Positions 31,168 to 40,940 of a stretch of 64,000 nucleotides of DNA are shown here, one piece after another (the first letter of the stretch is position 1; the number at the start of each line of letters is the position of its first letter). A program made the position numbers and the translations under genes. The notes below the pieces were generated by a model, which had not been told where the DNA came from, made no database searches, and worked only from the letters and a program-made list of their open reading frames with translations. Origin of the DNA: Magnetospirillum gryphiswaldense MSR-1 v2 (GTDB lineage: Bacteria; Pseudomonadota; Alphaproteobacteria; Rhodospirillales; Magnetospirillaceae); assembly GCF_000513295.1 (NCBI RefSeq), contig NC_023065.1, forward strand, positions 3,394,501 through 3,458,500, written 5' to 3'.

Positions 31168-31371
31168 ATGTCCGAACGTGTCGCCGCCATTGACCCGAAA
31201 TTGCTGGAAATTCTGGTTTGCCCGGTGTCCAAGGGGCCGCTGCGCTATGACGCCGCCGCCAACGAGCTGATCAGCGACAAGGCCGCGCTGGCCTTTCCCA
31301 TCCGCGACGGCATTCCCATCATGCTGCCGGACGAAGCCCGCAGCCTGGACAACAGCGGAGCCCGGTCATGA
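31168..31371 (+). CDS. Trm112-family small protein (YcaR-like)
   Basis: A 67-residue protein with [17 protein letters not shown] and the [17 protein letters not shown] ending typical of the bacterial Trm112/UPF0434 family. Members act as small partners or stabilisers of methyltransferases in eukaryotes and archaea; the bacterial role is unclear. Only one of the usual four zinc cysteines is present, as in many bacterial homologues. The stop overlaps the DUF971 start (ATGA). Confidence 0.92.
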   Translation: MSERVAAIDPKLLEILVCPVSKGPLRYDAAANELISDKAALAFPIRDGIPIMLPDEARSLDNSGARS

Positions 31372-31814
31372 GCCAAACCTATGGCAGCCGCCACACGCCC
31401 ACCGACATCACGGTGAAGAAGGCGGAAAAGTGCGTCGAAATCGCCTTCGATGATGGTGCTAGCTTTACCCTGTCAGCGGAATTACTGCGGGTGGAAAGCC
31501 CGTCGGCGGAAGTGCAGGGCCATGGCCCGGATGAAAAGAAGCTGGTGGCCGGGCGCAGCCATGTGGGCATCATCGGCGTCGAGGCGGTGGGCAATTACGC
31601 CATCAAGATCGTCTTCGACGATCTGCACGATTCCGGCATCTACACCTGGGATTACCTGTATACCCTGGGGGCGGAGCAGGACCGCATCTGGGGCGAGTAT
31701 CTGGCGGCCATGGAGGCTGCCGGGCTGTCGCGGCATCCCAACGCCACCAATGCGGCTCCAGCCCCCCAAGGTGGCTGTGGCGGCGGCAAGGCGGGCGGCT
31801 GTGGCTGTTCCTAA
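31368..31814 (+). CDS. DUF971 (GBBH-like N-terminal) protein with Cys-rich tail
   Basis: A 148-residue protein with the DUF971 fold ([19 protein letters not shown] near the start; [34 protein letters not shown] in the middle), the same domain as the N-terminus of gamma-butyrobetaine hydroxylase. In some proteins it is linked to Fe-S cluster biogenesis. The C-terminal tail [17 protein letters not shown] is Gly/Cys-rich and could bind a metal. The stop codon overlaps that of pseG on the other strand. Confidence 0.9.
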   Translation: MSQTYGSRHTPTDITVKKAEKCVEIAFDDGASFTLSAELLRVESPSAEVQGHGPDEKKLVAGRSHVGIIGVEAVGNYAIKIVFDDLHDSGIYTWDYLYTLGAEQDRIWGEYLAAMEAAGLSRHPNATNAAPAPQGGCGGGKAGGCGCS

Positions 31815-32773
31815 TTCAACAGGTTTTTAAGGACGGCGGCGATGCGGTTGGCGCCGTCACCGTCGATCAAGGCATGAGCCTTGATCGCCAGGGCGGTGCG
31901 GGATTCTTCGTCGTCCAGCATCCGTCTTAAGGCAGCCTTCAAGCTGTCGGCCAAACCGTTATCACCGGCCCAGCCGGCGAAGACCAAGGCGCCGGCTTGT
32001 TCGAGACTGCGCAAATTCGGTCCCTGATCGGTGCCGATGCCGATGGCGATGGTCGGCAGGGCCGAGGCCGCCAACTCGTATAAGGTCTGGCCGCCGGCGG
32101 AAATGGCTAGATCGGCCCCATCCATCAATTCCGGCATGTTCTGCGGCGCCTTGTGCAAGGTAGCCCAGCCCGGCAGATTGACCGGCACCGGGGCAAAGGG
32201 GCCGACGACGAAATCGCAGGCCAGTCCTGGGGGCAGCACCGAGGCTAGTACCGGTCCGATCTGACGTGGGTCGGCCCCGCCATAGGTCACCAGCAATCGC
32301 CTGACCGCGCCGCAGCGTTGCCGGAACTTCATCCCCGGCCTGACCACCTGATAGTCCGGCCCCAGCAGGCCGATGGTGCCCGGCGGCAAGTCATAGGGCA
32401 GGTCGAGGGCGGCGGGGGCGCCATTGATGATGATATCGGCGGCCATGGTTCGTTCAGCAGTATCGTCGAACCAGGCCAGCTTCATCCCCTGGGCCTGTAG
32501 CGCCAGGTCCGGACGATCCAGGCGGTAGGAATCGGCCACCAGCAAGCGGGCGCCGCTTTGGTGGGCGGCGGCGGCCACCGAAACCGGGCTGGGGCCGCAT
32601 TCACGCTCTTGCAGGCCGTATTGCCGCAACAGCGGGCGCAGATGATTGCCGGCGGCGTTCAAAATGATCGGTGTCATCCCCTGTTGGTCCAAGGCCAGGG
32701 CCAGGGAACAGCAGCGAATGGCGTGGCCCAATCCGATCCCGGGGCCGGCATCGGCGTGCAGGGCGACGATCAT
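31811..32773 (-). CDS. pseG: PseG-like UDP-sugar hydrolase (pseudaminic acid pathway)
   Basis: A 320-residue GT-B-fold hydrolase that removes UDP from UDP-2,4-diacetamido-2,4,6-trideoxy-altrose, the fourth step towards pseudaminic acid. The N-terminal HADAGPGIGLGHAIRC places the catalytic His at position 17, as in characterised PseG. The C-terminal half has the LAISAGGQTLYELAASALPTIAIGIG nucleotide site. It overlaps pseC by 4 bp. The substrate is by analogy; the gene neighbour supports it. Confidence 0.9.
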   Translation of the reverse strand: MIVALHADAGPGIGLGHAIRCCSLALALDQQGMTPIILNAAGNHLRPLLRQYGLQERECGPSPVSVAAAAHQSGARLLVADSYRLDRPDLALQAQGMKLAWFDDTAERTMAADIIINGAPAALDLPYDLPPGTIGLLGPDYQVVRPGMKFRQRCGAVRRLLVTYGGADPRQIGPVLASVLPPGLACDFVVGPFAPVPVNLPGWATLHKAPQNMPELMDGADLAISAGGQTLYELAASALPTIAIGIGTDQGPNLRSLEQAGALVFAGWAGDNGLADSLKAALRRMLDDEESRTALAIKAHALIDGDGANRIAAVLKNLLN

Positions 32774-33975
32774 GACTTTTCCACCAAGGCGCGGATGGCG
32801 GCGATGACCCGGTCTTGGCTGTCATCGTCGAGACCGGGATAAAGCGGCAGCGACAGGCATTGGCTGAAATAGCGGCTGGCGCCGGGCAGTTCGGGCCGAC
32901 CATAGCGTTCGGCGTAATAGGGCTGTTCCGGCACCGGGATGTAATGGACCTGGCTGCCGATACCGGCCCGGCGCAATATCTCCATCACTTCGGCGCGGCT
33001 GTGGCCCAGGCCGGGGAAATCCATCAGCACCACATAAAGGTGCCAACCCGGTTGGCATTGGGACACGCGCGCCGTGGGGCGAATCAGCGGCGCCAGATCG
33101 GCGAAAGCCTGGTCGTAACGCTGGACCAAGGCCTGACGGCGGGCGACGAAACGATCCAGCTTGGCCAGTTGCGACAGGCCCAGGGCGCAGGCGATATCGG
33201 ACAGGCGGTAATTGAAGCCCAGTTCGATCATCTCGTAATGCCAGGGATTGACGCTGCCATCGCTGGCCAAAGCCAGATCGGGACGGCGAAACAGGCTGGC
33301 ATCGCGGGTGATGCCGTGGCTGCGCAGCAGTCGCAGGCGGGCGGCCAGGGCATCGTCGTTGGTAGTGATGGCGCCGCCTTCGCCCATGGCCACGGTCTTC
33401 ACCGGGTGAAAGGAAAACACCGCCATGGCCGAATGGGCGCAATCGCCCACCTTATGGCCATGATGGTGACCGCCGATGGCGTGACAGGCATCCTCGACCA
33501 CGCTCAGTCCATGGTGGGCGGCAATTTCCGCCATCTCGGCCATGGCACAGACCTGACCGGCCACATGCACGGGGAACACGGCGCGCGGGCGCCAGCCCTT
33601 GGCACGGGCGCGGGCGATGGCGGCCTCGGCATCAGCGGGCCGCATCAGCCCGGTGTCGGGATCGACATCGGCGAATTCCACTTCCGCGCCAACGAAGCGG
33701 GCGGCATTGGCGGTGGCGGTGAAGGTAATGGCCGGCACGATGGTGCAGTCGCCGGGACCAAGATCAAGGGCCAGGGCGGCCATGTGCAAGGCGGCGGTGC
33801 CGTTGGCGCAGCCGATGGCGTGCTTGGCCCCGGTGGTTTGGGCCAGAATATGGTCGAAGCGCTGCGATACCGGGCCGGTGGTCAGGTAGTCGCTGTTCAG
33901 AACCTCGGCGACGGCGCGGATGTCGTCTTCGTCGATGCTTTGACGGCCATAGGGCAGAAAGGGCTGGTCAGTCAT
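32770..33975 (-). CDS. pseC: PseC-like UDP-4-keto-sugar aminotransferase
   Basis: A 401-residue DegT/DnrJ/EryC1-family PLP aminotransferase. It starts PFLPYGRQSIDEDDIRAVAEVL, has GCANGTAALHMA, VEDACHAIGG (PLP ring stacking) and the Schiff-base Lys193 in SFHPVKTVAMGEGG. The C-terminal QVHYIPVPEQPYY segment is typical of PseC. It makes the 4-amino sugar in pseudaminic acid synthesis. pseB, pseH and pseI are not in this window, so they would lie elsewhere. It overlaps the cupin gene by 8 bp. Confidence 0.92.
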   Translation of the reverse strand: MTDQPFLPYGRQSIDEDDIRAVAEVLNSDYLTTGPVSQRFDHILAQTTGAKHAIGCANGTAALHMAALALDLGPGDCTIVPAITFTATANAARFVGAEVEFADVDPDTGLMRPADAEAAIARARAKGWRPRAVFPVHVAGQVCAMAEMAEIAAHHGLSVVEDACHAIGGHHHGHKVGDCAHSAMAVFSFHPVKTVAMGEGGAITTNDDALAARLRLLRSHGITRDASLFRRPDLALASDGSVNPWHYEMIELGFNYRLSDIACALGLSQLAKLDRFVARRQALVQRYDQAFADLAPLIRPTARVSQCQPGWHLYVVLMDFPGLGHSRAEVMEILRRAGIGSQVHYIPVPEQPYYAERYGRPELPGASRYFSQCLSLPLYPGLDDDSQDRVIAAIRALVEKS

Positions 33976-34441
33976 GGCCGAAGCTTTCCCCCACCTGCGC
34001 CCGTTGCAGCCAATCCAGGCAGGTGGCGGCGCCGTCGCTGCCTTCTTCCGGTGCCCAGGCGGCGAAACTGCCGGGGACGTAGGGGCCGGGCTTGACCTCG
34101 ATAACCACCGTTCCGGGTCGGCGCGCTACCACGCCGTGCCAGGCGCCCGCGGGGATTTCCGCCGCCAGGGTGCCGTCTTGGGCCAAATCCACCCGCTGGG
34201 TCACCACCCCTTGCGCGTCGAACACCAGAATGGAACAGGCGCCCGACAACAGGGTGAACAATTCCCATACGCCATCGGGGTGGCGGTGCGGGCGGATATA
34301 GGTACCCGGTTCCAGCGCGTTCAACAGTCGCTGGATGGGATCATCCAGATGCTCATGCAGGTTCCGGTTCTTGCGCCGCCTCGGTGCGGCGGCGGCCTCG
34401 GCGGCAAGATCGGCAAGGGTAGCGTGGGTGACGGTTTTCAT
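33968..34441 (-). CDS. WbuC-family cupin protein
   Basis: A 157-residue cupin from ATG 34441 ([16 protein letters not shown]). PRRRKNRNLHEHLDDPIQRLLNALEPGTYIRPHRHPDG is the WbuC signature; the HRH pair and later His (AGAWHGV) can bind a metal. WbuC-like genes sit in polysaccharide clusters, function unknown. The start overlaps the AbrB-family stop (ATGA) and the stop overlaps pseC, so it belongs to the nadK-pse operon. Confidence 0.85.
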   Translation of the reverse strand: MKTVTHATLADLAAEAAAAPRRRKNRNLHEHLDDPIQRLLNALEPGTYIRPHRHPDGVWELFTLLSGACSILVFDAQGVVTQRVDLAQDGTLAAEIPAGAWHGVVARRPGTVVIEVKPGPYVPGSFAAWAPEEGSDGAATCLDWLQRAQVGESFGHD

Positions 34442-35478
34442 GGGCGGAACCATGGCTTGAACAGACGAAAGGCCAGCGGCGCGCAGGCGATGACCAGGAT
34501 GACGCGCAACACGTGGTGTGTCGAGACAAAGGCCACGTCTTGGCCCAGGGCCAGGGCGATCAGGCACATCTCGGCGATACCGCCGGGAACGAAGGCCAGC
34601 AGCAGCATGGAAAACGGCAAGTCGGCCAACCAAGCCAGAATCGCCGCCAAACCAGCACTGATGGTGATCAAAATCATGGTCGAGCCGCTGGCGATGCGGG
34701 CCGCAGTAGCCAGATCGCGCCATTTCAGCCCGACCATGCGGCAGCCCAGCCCGGCACCGGTAACCACCTGGGCGAGGATGACCAGTTCCGCCGGCGGGTG
34801 TGACGCGGTCAGGCCCAGCACGTGAAGGATGGCGCTGGCCGCCATGGGGCCGGTCAGGCTGGCGGCGGGAAAGCGCAGCAATCGCCCGGCCATTGCGCCG
34901 CCGGCAGCGCAGGCCAGCAGCACGGCGCCATCAAGCCAGGATAAATCCAGTAGCGATCCCATGGATTGGCTGATGGGGGCGCCATGGATACCGGTGACCA
35001 GGCGGAAGCCGATGGGGATGGTGAAGACGATCAGCAGGATACGGAGAAAATGGATCAGGGCAATGGTGCGTTCGTCGCCACCCAGGGCGCCGCCGGTCAT
35101 CACCATTTCGTTGACGCCGCCGGGGGCGGCGGCGAAATAGGCGGTGGGCAGGTCCATGTGGCCAGCGCGGCGGAAATAGGCCATCACCAGCAAGGTTGCC
35201 AGGATCATACCGGCGAACAGCACCGACAGGCTGAGGCTCCAGCGGCTGAGCTGATCCAGCAGATCGGGGGAAAAGGCACTGCCCAGCATCACCCCCAGAA
35301 TCGCCAGCATGACGGCGCGCAAGGGGGTGGGCATGGCCAGACGCAGCCCCGACAGGGCGGCAATGATACAGGCGGACATGGCGCCCAGCATCCATGGCAG
35401 CGGCAGATCAGCCATAAAGAACAGCGCACCGCCGGTCCCGCCCAGGGCCAGGGCCAGGATCACCGGGCGGATGCTCAC
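34438..35478 (-). CDS. AbrB-family membrane transporter
   Basis: A 346-residue polytopic membrane protein made of a duplicated unit, each starting with a segment like [15 protein letters not shown], with [32 protein letters not shown] in the middle and [33 protein letters not shown] near the C-terminus. These are the hallmarks of the AbrB (ammonia-monooxygenase-regulator-like) membrane family; no transported substrate is known. About ten membrane segments can be seen. It overlaps nadK at its start and the cupin gene at its stop. Confidence 0.88.
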   Translation of the reverse strand: MSIRPVILALALGGTGGALFFMADLPLPWMLGAMSACIIAALSGLRLAMPTPLRAVMLAILGVMLGSAFSPDLLDQLSRWSLSLSVLFAGMILATLLVMAYFRRAGHMDLPTAYFAAAPGGVNEMVMTGGALGGDERTIALIHFLRILLIVFTIPIGFRLVTGIHGAPISQSMGSLLDLSWLDGAVLLACAAGGAMAGRLLRFPAASLTGPMAASAILHVLGLTASHPPAELVILAQVVTGAGLGCRMVGLKWRDLATAARIASGSTMILITISAGLAAILAWLADLPFSMLLLAFVPGGIAEMCLIALALGQDVAFVSTHHVLRVILVIACAPLAFRLFKPWFRP

Positions 35479-36242
35479 GACTGGAACTGTTCGGCGAGGA
35501 TACGTTCTTCCAGATTGTGTTCGGGGTCGAACAGCAAGGTCAGGCTGACGCTGCGGTCCTCGCGCACTTCCACCTCGATGACGTCGCGGGCCTCGGTGTA
35601 ATCGGCCACCGCCGAAACCGGGCGTTTGCCCGCTTCCAGCACCTCGAACGACACGCGGGCGTGCTGGGGCAGCAGCGCCCCGCGCCAGCGCCTTGGGCGA
35701 AAGGCGGAAATGGGGGTCAAGGCCAGGATGTCGGCCCCCAGCGGAATGATCGGGCCGTGCGCCGACAGATTATAGGCGGTGGAGCCGGCGGCGGTGGCGA
35801 CCATGACGCCGTCGCAGATCAATTCGTCCAGGCGTTCCTTGCCGTCGATGCGGATACGGATCTTGGCCGCTTGGCGGGTTTGGCGGAACAGCGACACCTC
35901 GTTGATGGCCAGGGCCTCGACTTCGCTGCCATCGGCCAGACGCGCTTTCATGCGCAAAGGGTGCAGAACCACGCCCTGGGCCCGGTGCAGACGCTCCATC
36001 AGCCCGTGTTCGCGGAACGAATTCATCAGAAAGCCGACGGTGCCGCGGTTCATGCCATAGATGGGCACCTTGCGGTCGATCCAGCAATGCAGTGTTTCCA
36101 GCACGAAACCGTCACCGCCCAAGGCGACGATGACGTCGGCCTGATCGGGCGGCACATGGGGATAACGGTCCATCAGGCGGGCCAGCGCCGCCTGACCGGC
36201 TTGGGTGTCGGAAGCGACAAAGGCGATCTTGGCAAAGGGCAT
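35475..36242 (-). CDS. nadK: NAD kinase
   Basis: A 255-residue ATP-NAD kinase that makes NADP. The GGDG motif is at 42-45, the NE/D motif region follows in [11 protein letters not shown], and the conserved [27 protein letters not shown] block is complete. The start is taken at ATG 36242 (MPFAKIAF); an upstream ATG at 36272 adds a Pro-rich stretch not expected in the family. The stop overlaps the AbrB-family gene (ATGA). It appears to lead the operon that ends with pseG. Confidence 0.95.
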   Translation of the reverse strand: MPFAKIAFVASDTQAGQAALARLMDRYPHVPPDQADVIVALGGDGFVLETLHCWIDRKVPIYGMNRGTVGFLMNSFREHGLMERLHRAQGVVLHPLRMKARLADGSEVEALAINEVSLFRQTRQAAKIRIRIDGKERLDELICDGVMVATAAGSTAYNLSAHGPIIPLGADILALTPISAFRPRRWRGALLPQHARVSFEVLEAGKRPVSAVADYTEARDVIEVEVREDRSVSLTLLFDPEHNLEERILAEQFQS

Positions 36243-36288
36243 GGCGGCAACTGGCGGCGGCGATGGGGACAACCAGTATAGGAAGGGA

Positions 36289-37275
36289 TCAGCCCCCCGT
36301 CACGCTCATATGCCGCGACACGGCGGGGCCGGTCTGGCGGTCGATGATGAAATCGTGGCCCTTGGGCTTGCGGGCGATTGCCTGGTCGATGGCCTGATCG
36401 AGATTGATATCGGCCTCGCTGGAACGTAACGGCGCGCGCAGGTCGACGGCGTCGTCCTGGCCCAGGCACATGAACAAGGTACCGGTGCAGGTAATGCGCA
36501 CACGGTTGCAGGATTCGCAGAAATTATGGGTCATCGGGGTGATGAAGCCCACCCGCCGCCCGGTTTCCGCCACCTGCATATAGCGGGCGGGACCACCGGT
36601 GCGGTAGTCGGTGTCGGTCAGGGTCCAGTGCCGGGCCAGACCGGCACGCACATCCGACAGCGGTAGGTATTGTTCCATGCGGTCGGCATGGATCTCGCCC
36701 ATGGGCATGGTCTCGATCAGGCACAGGTCGAAGCCATGCTGGCCGCACCATTCCATCAGCCGGTCGTATTCGGTGTCGTTGACGCCCCTGAGCGCCACGG
36801 TGTTGATCTTGATGGCCAGCCCGGCCCGTTTGGCCGCCATGATGCCCTCCAGCACCTGATCCAGCCGACCCCAGCGGGTGACGGCCGCGAATTTGTCGGC
36901 ATCCAGGGTATCGAGCGAGATGTTGATGCGGCGGACGCCGGCCTTGGCCAGTCCGTCGGCATATTTGGCCAATTGGGTGCCGTTGCTGGTCAGGGTCAGT
37001 TCGTCCAATTGGCCGGTCTGGAGCAGCCGGCCCAGCCCATCGACCAAAGTCATGATGTTACGGCGGACCAAGGGCTCGCCGCCGGTCAGGCGGATACGGC
37101 GCACTCCCTTGCGGACGAAGGCGGTGCACAGGCGTTCCAGTTCTTCCAGCGACAATATGTCGGCCTTGGGCAGGAAGCTCATGTCCTCGGCCATGCAATA
37201 GACGCACCGAAGATCGCAGCGGTCGGTCACCGACACGCGCAAATAACTGACGGAACGTCCGAACGGATCAATCAT
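36289..37275 (-). CDS. moaA: GTP 3',8-cyclase MoaA (molybdenum cofactor)
   Basis: A 328-residue radical-SAM enzyme catalysing the first step of molybdenum cofactor synthesis. The radical-SAM cluster CDLRCVYC gives Cys20/24/27. The second, GTP-binding 4Fe-4S site is in [18 protein letters not shown]. The C-terminal double-Gly tail has a variant form, SVTGG, so the essential GG is present at the end. It stands alone, with 61 bp to the gene upstream; I see no Moco riboswitch in that gap. Confidence 0.96.
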   Translation of the reverse strand: MIDPFGRSVSYLRVSVTDRCDLRCVYCMAEDMSFLPKADILSLEELERLCTAFVRKGVRRIRLTGGEPLVRRNIMTLVDGLGRLLQTGQLDELTLTSNGTQLAKYADGLAKAGVRRINISLDTLDADKFAAVTRWGRLDQVLEGIMAAKRAGLAIKINTVALRGVNDTEYDRLMEWCGQHGFDLCLIETMPMGEIHADRMEQYLPLSDVRAGLARHWTLTDTDYRTGGPARYMQVAETGRRVGFITPMTHNFCESCNRVRITCTGTLFMCLGQDDAVDLRAPLRSSEADINLDQAIDQAIARKPKGHDFIIDRQTGPAVSRHMSVTGG

Positions 37276-37336
37276 GGCCTACCTCAGGGACCGTGCTGGA
37301 ACGATCCTAATATAGGGTGCGCCGCACCAGCCAGAC

Positions 37337-38575
37337 TTAAGCTTGGTCAAGCGGCTCCAGGATATTGATCAGCCACACGCACAGGATCAGACCGGCCAGC
37401 CACCAGCTTTGCCAAGCACCGAAACTGAGCAAGGAGACGACGCAAGCCTGGCCGAAAATGGCGGCACTGACCAGCCGCCGTGGTCGGTCGGGCAGGCGGC
37501 AGAGGGCGCGAATGGCGGAAACGGCCACGCAGCCGGCCAAAACGGCGCCGATGGCGCCCAGTTCCAGCCACCATTGCAAGATGGCGTTATGCGGATGCAG
37601 GGGGAGCGGGCGCCATTGGGTGCTGCGATTTTCCGGGCCGACGATGACGTCCTGATTGCCGCCGGGAATATATTTGGCGCTGTTCATGCCCCAGCCCGAA
37701 AACGGTCGGTCGGCGATGGTGTCGGTGGTGAATTTCCAGATGAACAGGCGGTGCTGCAACGATTGCGGCCAGCCTTGCCACTGCTCCCATATCTGCTGCG
37801 GTCCGGGCAGCGGGCGCACGGCCAGCGGCCACAGCAGCACCATGATCGCCATGCCGCTGCCCAGCAGCCGCCAGGGCCAACGTCCGGGCAGTAAGGCCAG
37901 CACAGCGGCGGCAGTACCGGCGACCACCGCCAGGACCACCGCATCCTTGCCCCAGAACAAGGCACAAGCCAAGCTGGCGGCGGCTACTCCCCGCCCCGCC
38001 CAGCGGTGCGAGGGGGAGCGTAACCGCCATGCCGCCAGGACCACCAAGACCGAGAACATGGCCAGCAAGGTGACGCCGCGATTGAGCGAGCGCAAGGCCA
38101 GTTCCTGTTGCAGGACGTGGCTGACGTCATAGCCGCGGAACCATCCGGCCAGGTGGCCGCCACTGAGTATGTCGGTCAACAGCATGGCGGTGGCCAAAGC
38201 ACAGCCGGCAAAAAAGCCGGCGATGGCCCGACGCCGTCCTTTCCGGTCAAGAGCAGCGGCAGCATCAAGGCTGAACAGCAGCAGAAGGGCGCATCCAAAC
38301 AGGCTGGCGGCCCCTTCCAGCGCGGCCCTGGCATTGATGGCCCACAAGGCCGAGCCGGCGGCCCATAGGGCCAGGGCCAAAATCAGCAGAAAGGGTGTTT
38401 GTCGCCAGTGGGGTACGGCGCCATGGCGGATGCATTCGGCCAGCCTGACCACGGCGCAAACGGCCAAGGTGATGACCAGGGCGTTGGGCAGATAGAGGCC
38501 AAAACCCGGAACCAGGAACAACGCCAGGGCGGTGGTCCAGGCTGACCAGGATGCAGGTGCCCGTTGCGCGACCAT
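37337..38575 (-). CDS. O-antigen ligase / polymerase-like membrane protein
   Basis: A 412-residue polytopic protein with about 10-12 membrane segments and a large periplasmic loop (about 265-320) holding TTDTIADRPFSGWGMNSAKY and PLHPHNAILQWWLELGAIG, the H-x-x-N motif of the WaaL/Wzy O-antigen ligase family. It should join or polymerise glycan chains on the periplasmic side. It starts inside the rsmB stop (ATGA at 38574-38577 on the - strand), so it is co-translated with it. The nearby polysaccharide locus (from 40.9 kb) is the likely source of its substrate. Confidence 0.88.
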   Translation of the reverse strand: MVAQRAPASWSAWTTALALFLVPGFGLYLPNALVITLAVCAVVRLAECIRHGAVPHWRQTPFLLILALALWAAGSALWAINARAALEGAASLFGCALLLLFSLDAAAALDRKGRRRAIAGFFAGCALATAMLLTDILSGGHLAGWFRGYDVSHVLQQELALRSLNRGVTLLAMFSVLVVLAAWRLRSPSHRWAGRGVAAASLACALFWGKDAVVLAVVAGTAAAVLALLPGRWPWRLLGSGMAIMVLLWPLAVRPLPGPQQIWEQWQGWPQSLQHRLFIWKFTTDTIADRPFSGWGMNSAKYIPGGNQDVIVGPENRSTQWRPLPLHPHNAILQWWLELGAIGAVLAGCVAVSAIRALCRLPDRPRRLVSAAIFGQACVVSLLSFGAWQSWWLAGLILCVWLINILEPLDQA

Positions 38576-39888
38576 CAGTCCATTCGCTTCAGCCGGGCGA
38601 TGAAAAAGGCGTCCATGCCGCCCTTTTCCGCCAGATAATGGGGCAGGGTACGGATTTCGCCCTGTTTGGTCAGGACAAAGTCCAGGCCGGGAATTTCCGA
38701 CGGCTCGATGGGGTCGCGCACCAAGGGCGCACCGCTTTCCAGCAGGCGGATGATCTGGGCTTCACCTTCTTGGGGTTCGAGCGAACAGACGCAATAGACC
38801 AGGATTCCGCCGGGCTTGACCATGGCGGCGGCGGCCTTCAGCAAAGCGTGCTGCTGGTCGGCCAGATAGGCGACGTCGCCCGGTCCCTTCAGATGGACGC
38901 CGTCGGGATGGCGGCGAAGCGTGCCGGTGGCGGTACACGGCGCATCCAGCAGCACGGCATCGAAGGGGGCGGGGGGCTGCCAGCCGGCCACGTCGGTTTC
39001 GACGATGGTGGCGGCCAGCTTCAGCCGCTCCAGATTGCGGCGGAAGCGGACCATGCGCTTGGCCGAACGGTCCACTGCCGTGACCTCGGCCCCGGCCACC
39101 GCCAATTGCAGGGCCTTACCGCCGGGGGCGGCGCACAGATCAGCGACGCGCTTGCCCTTGACCGCCCCCATCAGCTTGGCCGGCAGCGATGCCGCCAGAT
39201 CCTGCACCCACCACGCGCCTTCGGCGAAACCGGGCAATTGGGTGACATCGCCGCCGGCCTGACGGCGCAAGGTGCCGGTGGGCATGATGTCCGCTTCCAG
39301 CCGTTCCGCCCACAAGGCGGGATCGCCGGCGACGCTGATATCCACCGGCGCCTCGGTCTGGTGCGCCTGGGCGATCAGGCGGGCGGTATCGGGGCCATAG
39401 GTGTCCAGCCAGGATTGCCACATCCAGGCCGGCGTGTTCAGCGGCCCGGCATCCTGTTCCGCCACCCAGGCCCGGCCTTCACGGTCGAGACGGCGCAGCA
39501 CGGCATTGATCAGTTTGGCGAAACCGGCCAGCGGCGAATTCTTGGCCAGATCCACGGTGGTGGAGATGGCCGCATGGGGCGGCGTATCCAAAAACAGCAA
39601 TTGCGCCGCACCCAGGCGCAGCATGTTGCGGACACGCCCGGCCTTGGCCGGTAACGGACGGTCGATGCAACGGGCGATCACCGCGTCGATCTGCCCCAGC
39701 CGGCGTAAGGTGGTGGCCACCAGCATGCGGGTGAAGGCGCGGTCGCGTTCGGCCAGCTTGGTCAGACGCGGTTCGCTGTCCAGGGTTTCGTCCAGCAGGC
39801 GCTTTTGCGCCAGGACGCACTCCAGCAGGTCAAGGACGATGGACCGGGGGTCAGCGGTCCGCGAGGGGGGGGAGGATGCTTTAGCCAT
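38575..39888 (-). CDS. rsmB: 16S rRNA m5C967 methyltransferase RsmB
   Basis: A 437-residue protein. The first 140 residues are the NusB-like RNA-binding domain, and the rest is the NOL1/NOP2-type SAM methylase with CAAPGGKALQLA (SAM loop), DAPCTATGTLRRHPD (motif IV Pro-Cys) and CVCSLEPQEGE (catalytic Cys, motif VI). The start is set at 39888 (MAKASSPPSRTADPR); an ATG 18 bp upstream is less likely. It is followed by the O-antigen-ligase-like gene. Confidence 0.93.
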   Translation of the reverse strand: MAKASSPPSRTADPRSIVLDLLECVLAQKRLLDETLDSEPRLTKLAERDRAFTRMLVATTLRRLGQIDAVIARCIDRPLPAKAGRVRNMLRLGAAQLLFLDTPPHAAISTTVDLAKNSPLAGFAKLINAVLRRLDREGRAWVAEQDAGPLNTPAWMWQSWLDTYGPDTARLIAQAHQTEAPVDISVAGDPALWAERLEADIMPTGTLRRQAGGDVTQLPGFAEGAWWVQDLAASLPAKLMGAVKGKRVADLCAAPGGKALQLAVAGAEVTAVDRSAKRMVRFRRNLERLKLAATIVETDVAGWQPPAPFDAVLLDAPCTATGTLRRHPDGVHLKGPGDVAYLADQQHALLKAAAAMVKPGGILVYCVCSLEPQEGEAQIIRLLESGAPLVRDPIEPSEIPGLDFVLTKQGEIRTLPHYLAEKGGMDAFFIARLKRMD

Positions 39889-39923
39889 GCCCCTCCCATA
39901 CACCAAGCCCGCTCAAGAATCCA

Positions 39924-40874
39924 TTACCCCCACGGCCCCTTGGCCGGGGGCGGCTTGCCCCAAGGGCCGGAAGCCGGGTTTTGACGCTGGGCGCGAGCGT
40001 CCCAGGTCATGCCGGCCTGGGCGGCCATGGCGCGCAAGGCGGCGACCCGATTGGCCATGTTGGGATGGGTGGAGAACAAATTGTCCATGCCGCGCCCGGA
40101 CAGCGGATTGACGATGAACAGATGGGCGGTGGCCGGGCTGTTCTCGGCCTGACGGTTGGGGATGACATGGGCGGCCTGTTCCAGCCGTTCCAGCGCGTTG
40201 GCCAGCCACAAAGGGTTGCCGCAGATGCGCGCGCCTTCGGCATCGGCAGCGTATTCACGGGTGCGCGAGATGGCCATCTGCACCACCATAGCGGCCATGG
40301 GGGCGATGATGGCGATGAGGATGCCGCCGATCAGCCCCAGACCATTGCCGCCATTGCCTTCCTCGTCGCTGCGCTGGCCGCCGCCGAAGAACATGCCGAA
40401 ATTGGCGATCATGCCGATGGCCCCGGCGATGGTGGCGGTGATGGTCATGATCAGGGTGTCGCGGTTCTTCACATGGGCCAGTTCATGGGCCATGACGCCC
40501 TCCACCTCTTCCGGGCTCAGACGGTCCAAGAGGCCGGTGGTGGCGGCGACCGAGGCATGCTCGGGGTCGCGCCCGGTAGCGAAGGCGTTGGGCTGGTCGG
40601 AATTGATGATGAAGACCTTGGGCATAGGCATGCCGGCACGGGTGACCAGACGCTCGACGATGGTCACCAGACCGGGGGCGGAATGGCGATCGACCTGCTG
40701 GGCGCCGTACATGGACAGCACCATCTTGTCGGAATTCCAATAGGCGAAGGCGTTCATGGCCAAAGCCATGACCAAAGCGATCATCATGCCGCCTTGACCG
40801 CCGATCAAAGCGCCGATGGCCAGGAACAGGGCGGTCATGGCGGCAAGCAGAAGCGCGGTGCGGGCAATTGACAT
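39924..40874 (-). CDS. htpX: Zinc metalloprotease HtpX
   Basis: A 316-residue inner-membrane protease of the M48 family that removes misfolded membrane proteins. Two N-terminal membrane helices (about 5-45) precede the HELAH zinc site (His130, Glu131, His134); two more hydrophobic segments follow around 146-205. The glutamate ligand is in the [13 protein letters not shown] block. The C-terminal tail is long and Pro/Gly-rich ([18 protein letters not shown]). It stands alone, 35 bp downstream of rsmB's start. Confidence 0.95.
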   Translation of the reverse strand: MSIARTALLLAAMTALFLAIGALIGGQGGMMIALVMALAMNAFAYWNSDKMVLSMYGAQQVDRHSAPGLVTIVERLVTRAGMPMPKVFIINSDQPNAFATGRDPEHASVAATTGLLDRLSPEEVEGVMAHELAHVKNRDTLIMTITATIAGAIGMIANFGMFFGGGQRSDEEGNGGNGLGLIGGILIAIIAPMAAMVVQMAISRTREYAADAEGARICGNPLWLANALERLEQAAHVIPNRQAENSPATAHLFIVNPLSGRGMDNLFSTHPNMANRVAALRAMAAQAGMTWDARAQRQNPASGPWGKPPPAKGPWG

Positions 40875-40940
40875 GGCTCAACCTCGGGCAGGCGTGTCAA
40901 ACATTCAGCGTATAAGGAATAAGCGGGGAATGACCCTTGT

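Noticed and set aside
37276-37336. A molybdenum-cofactor riboswitch upstream of moaA
   Set aside because: The gap is only 61 bp and shows no extended conserved structure.
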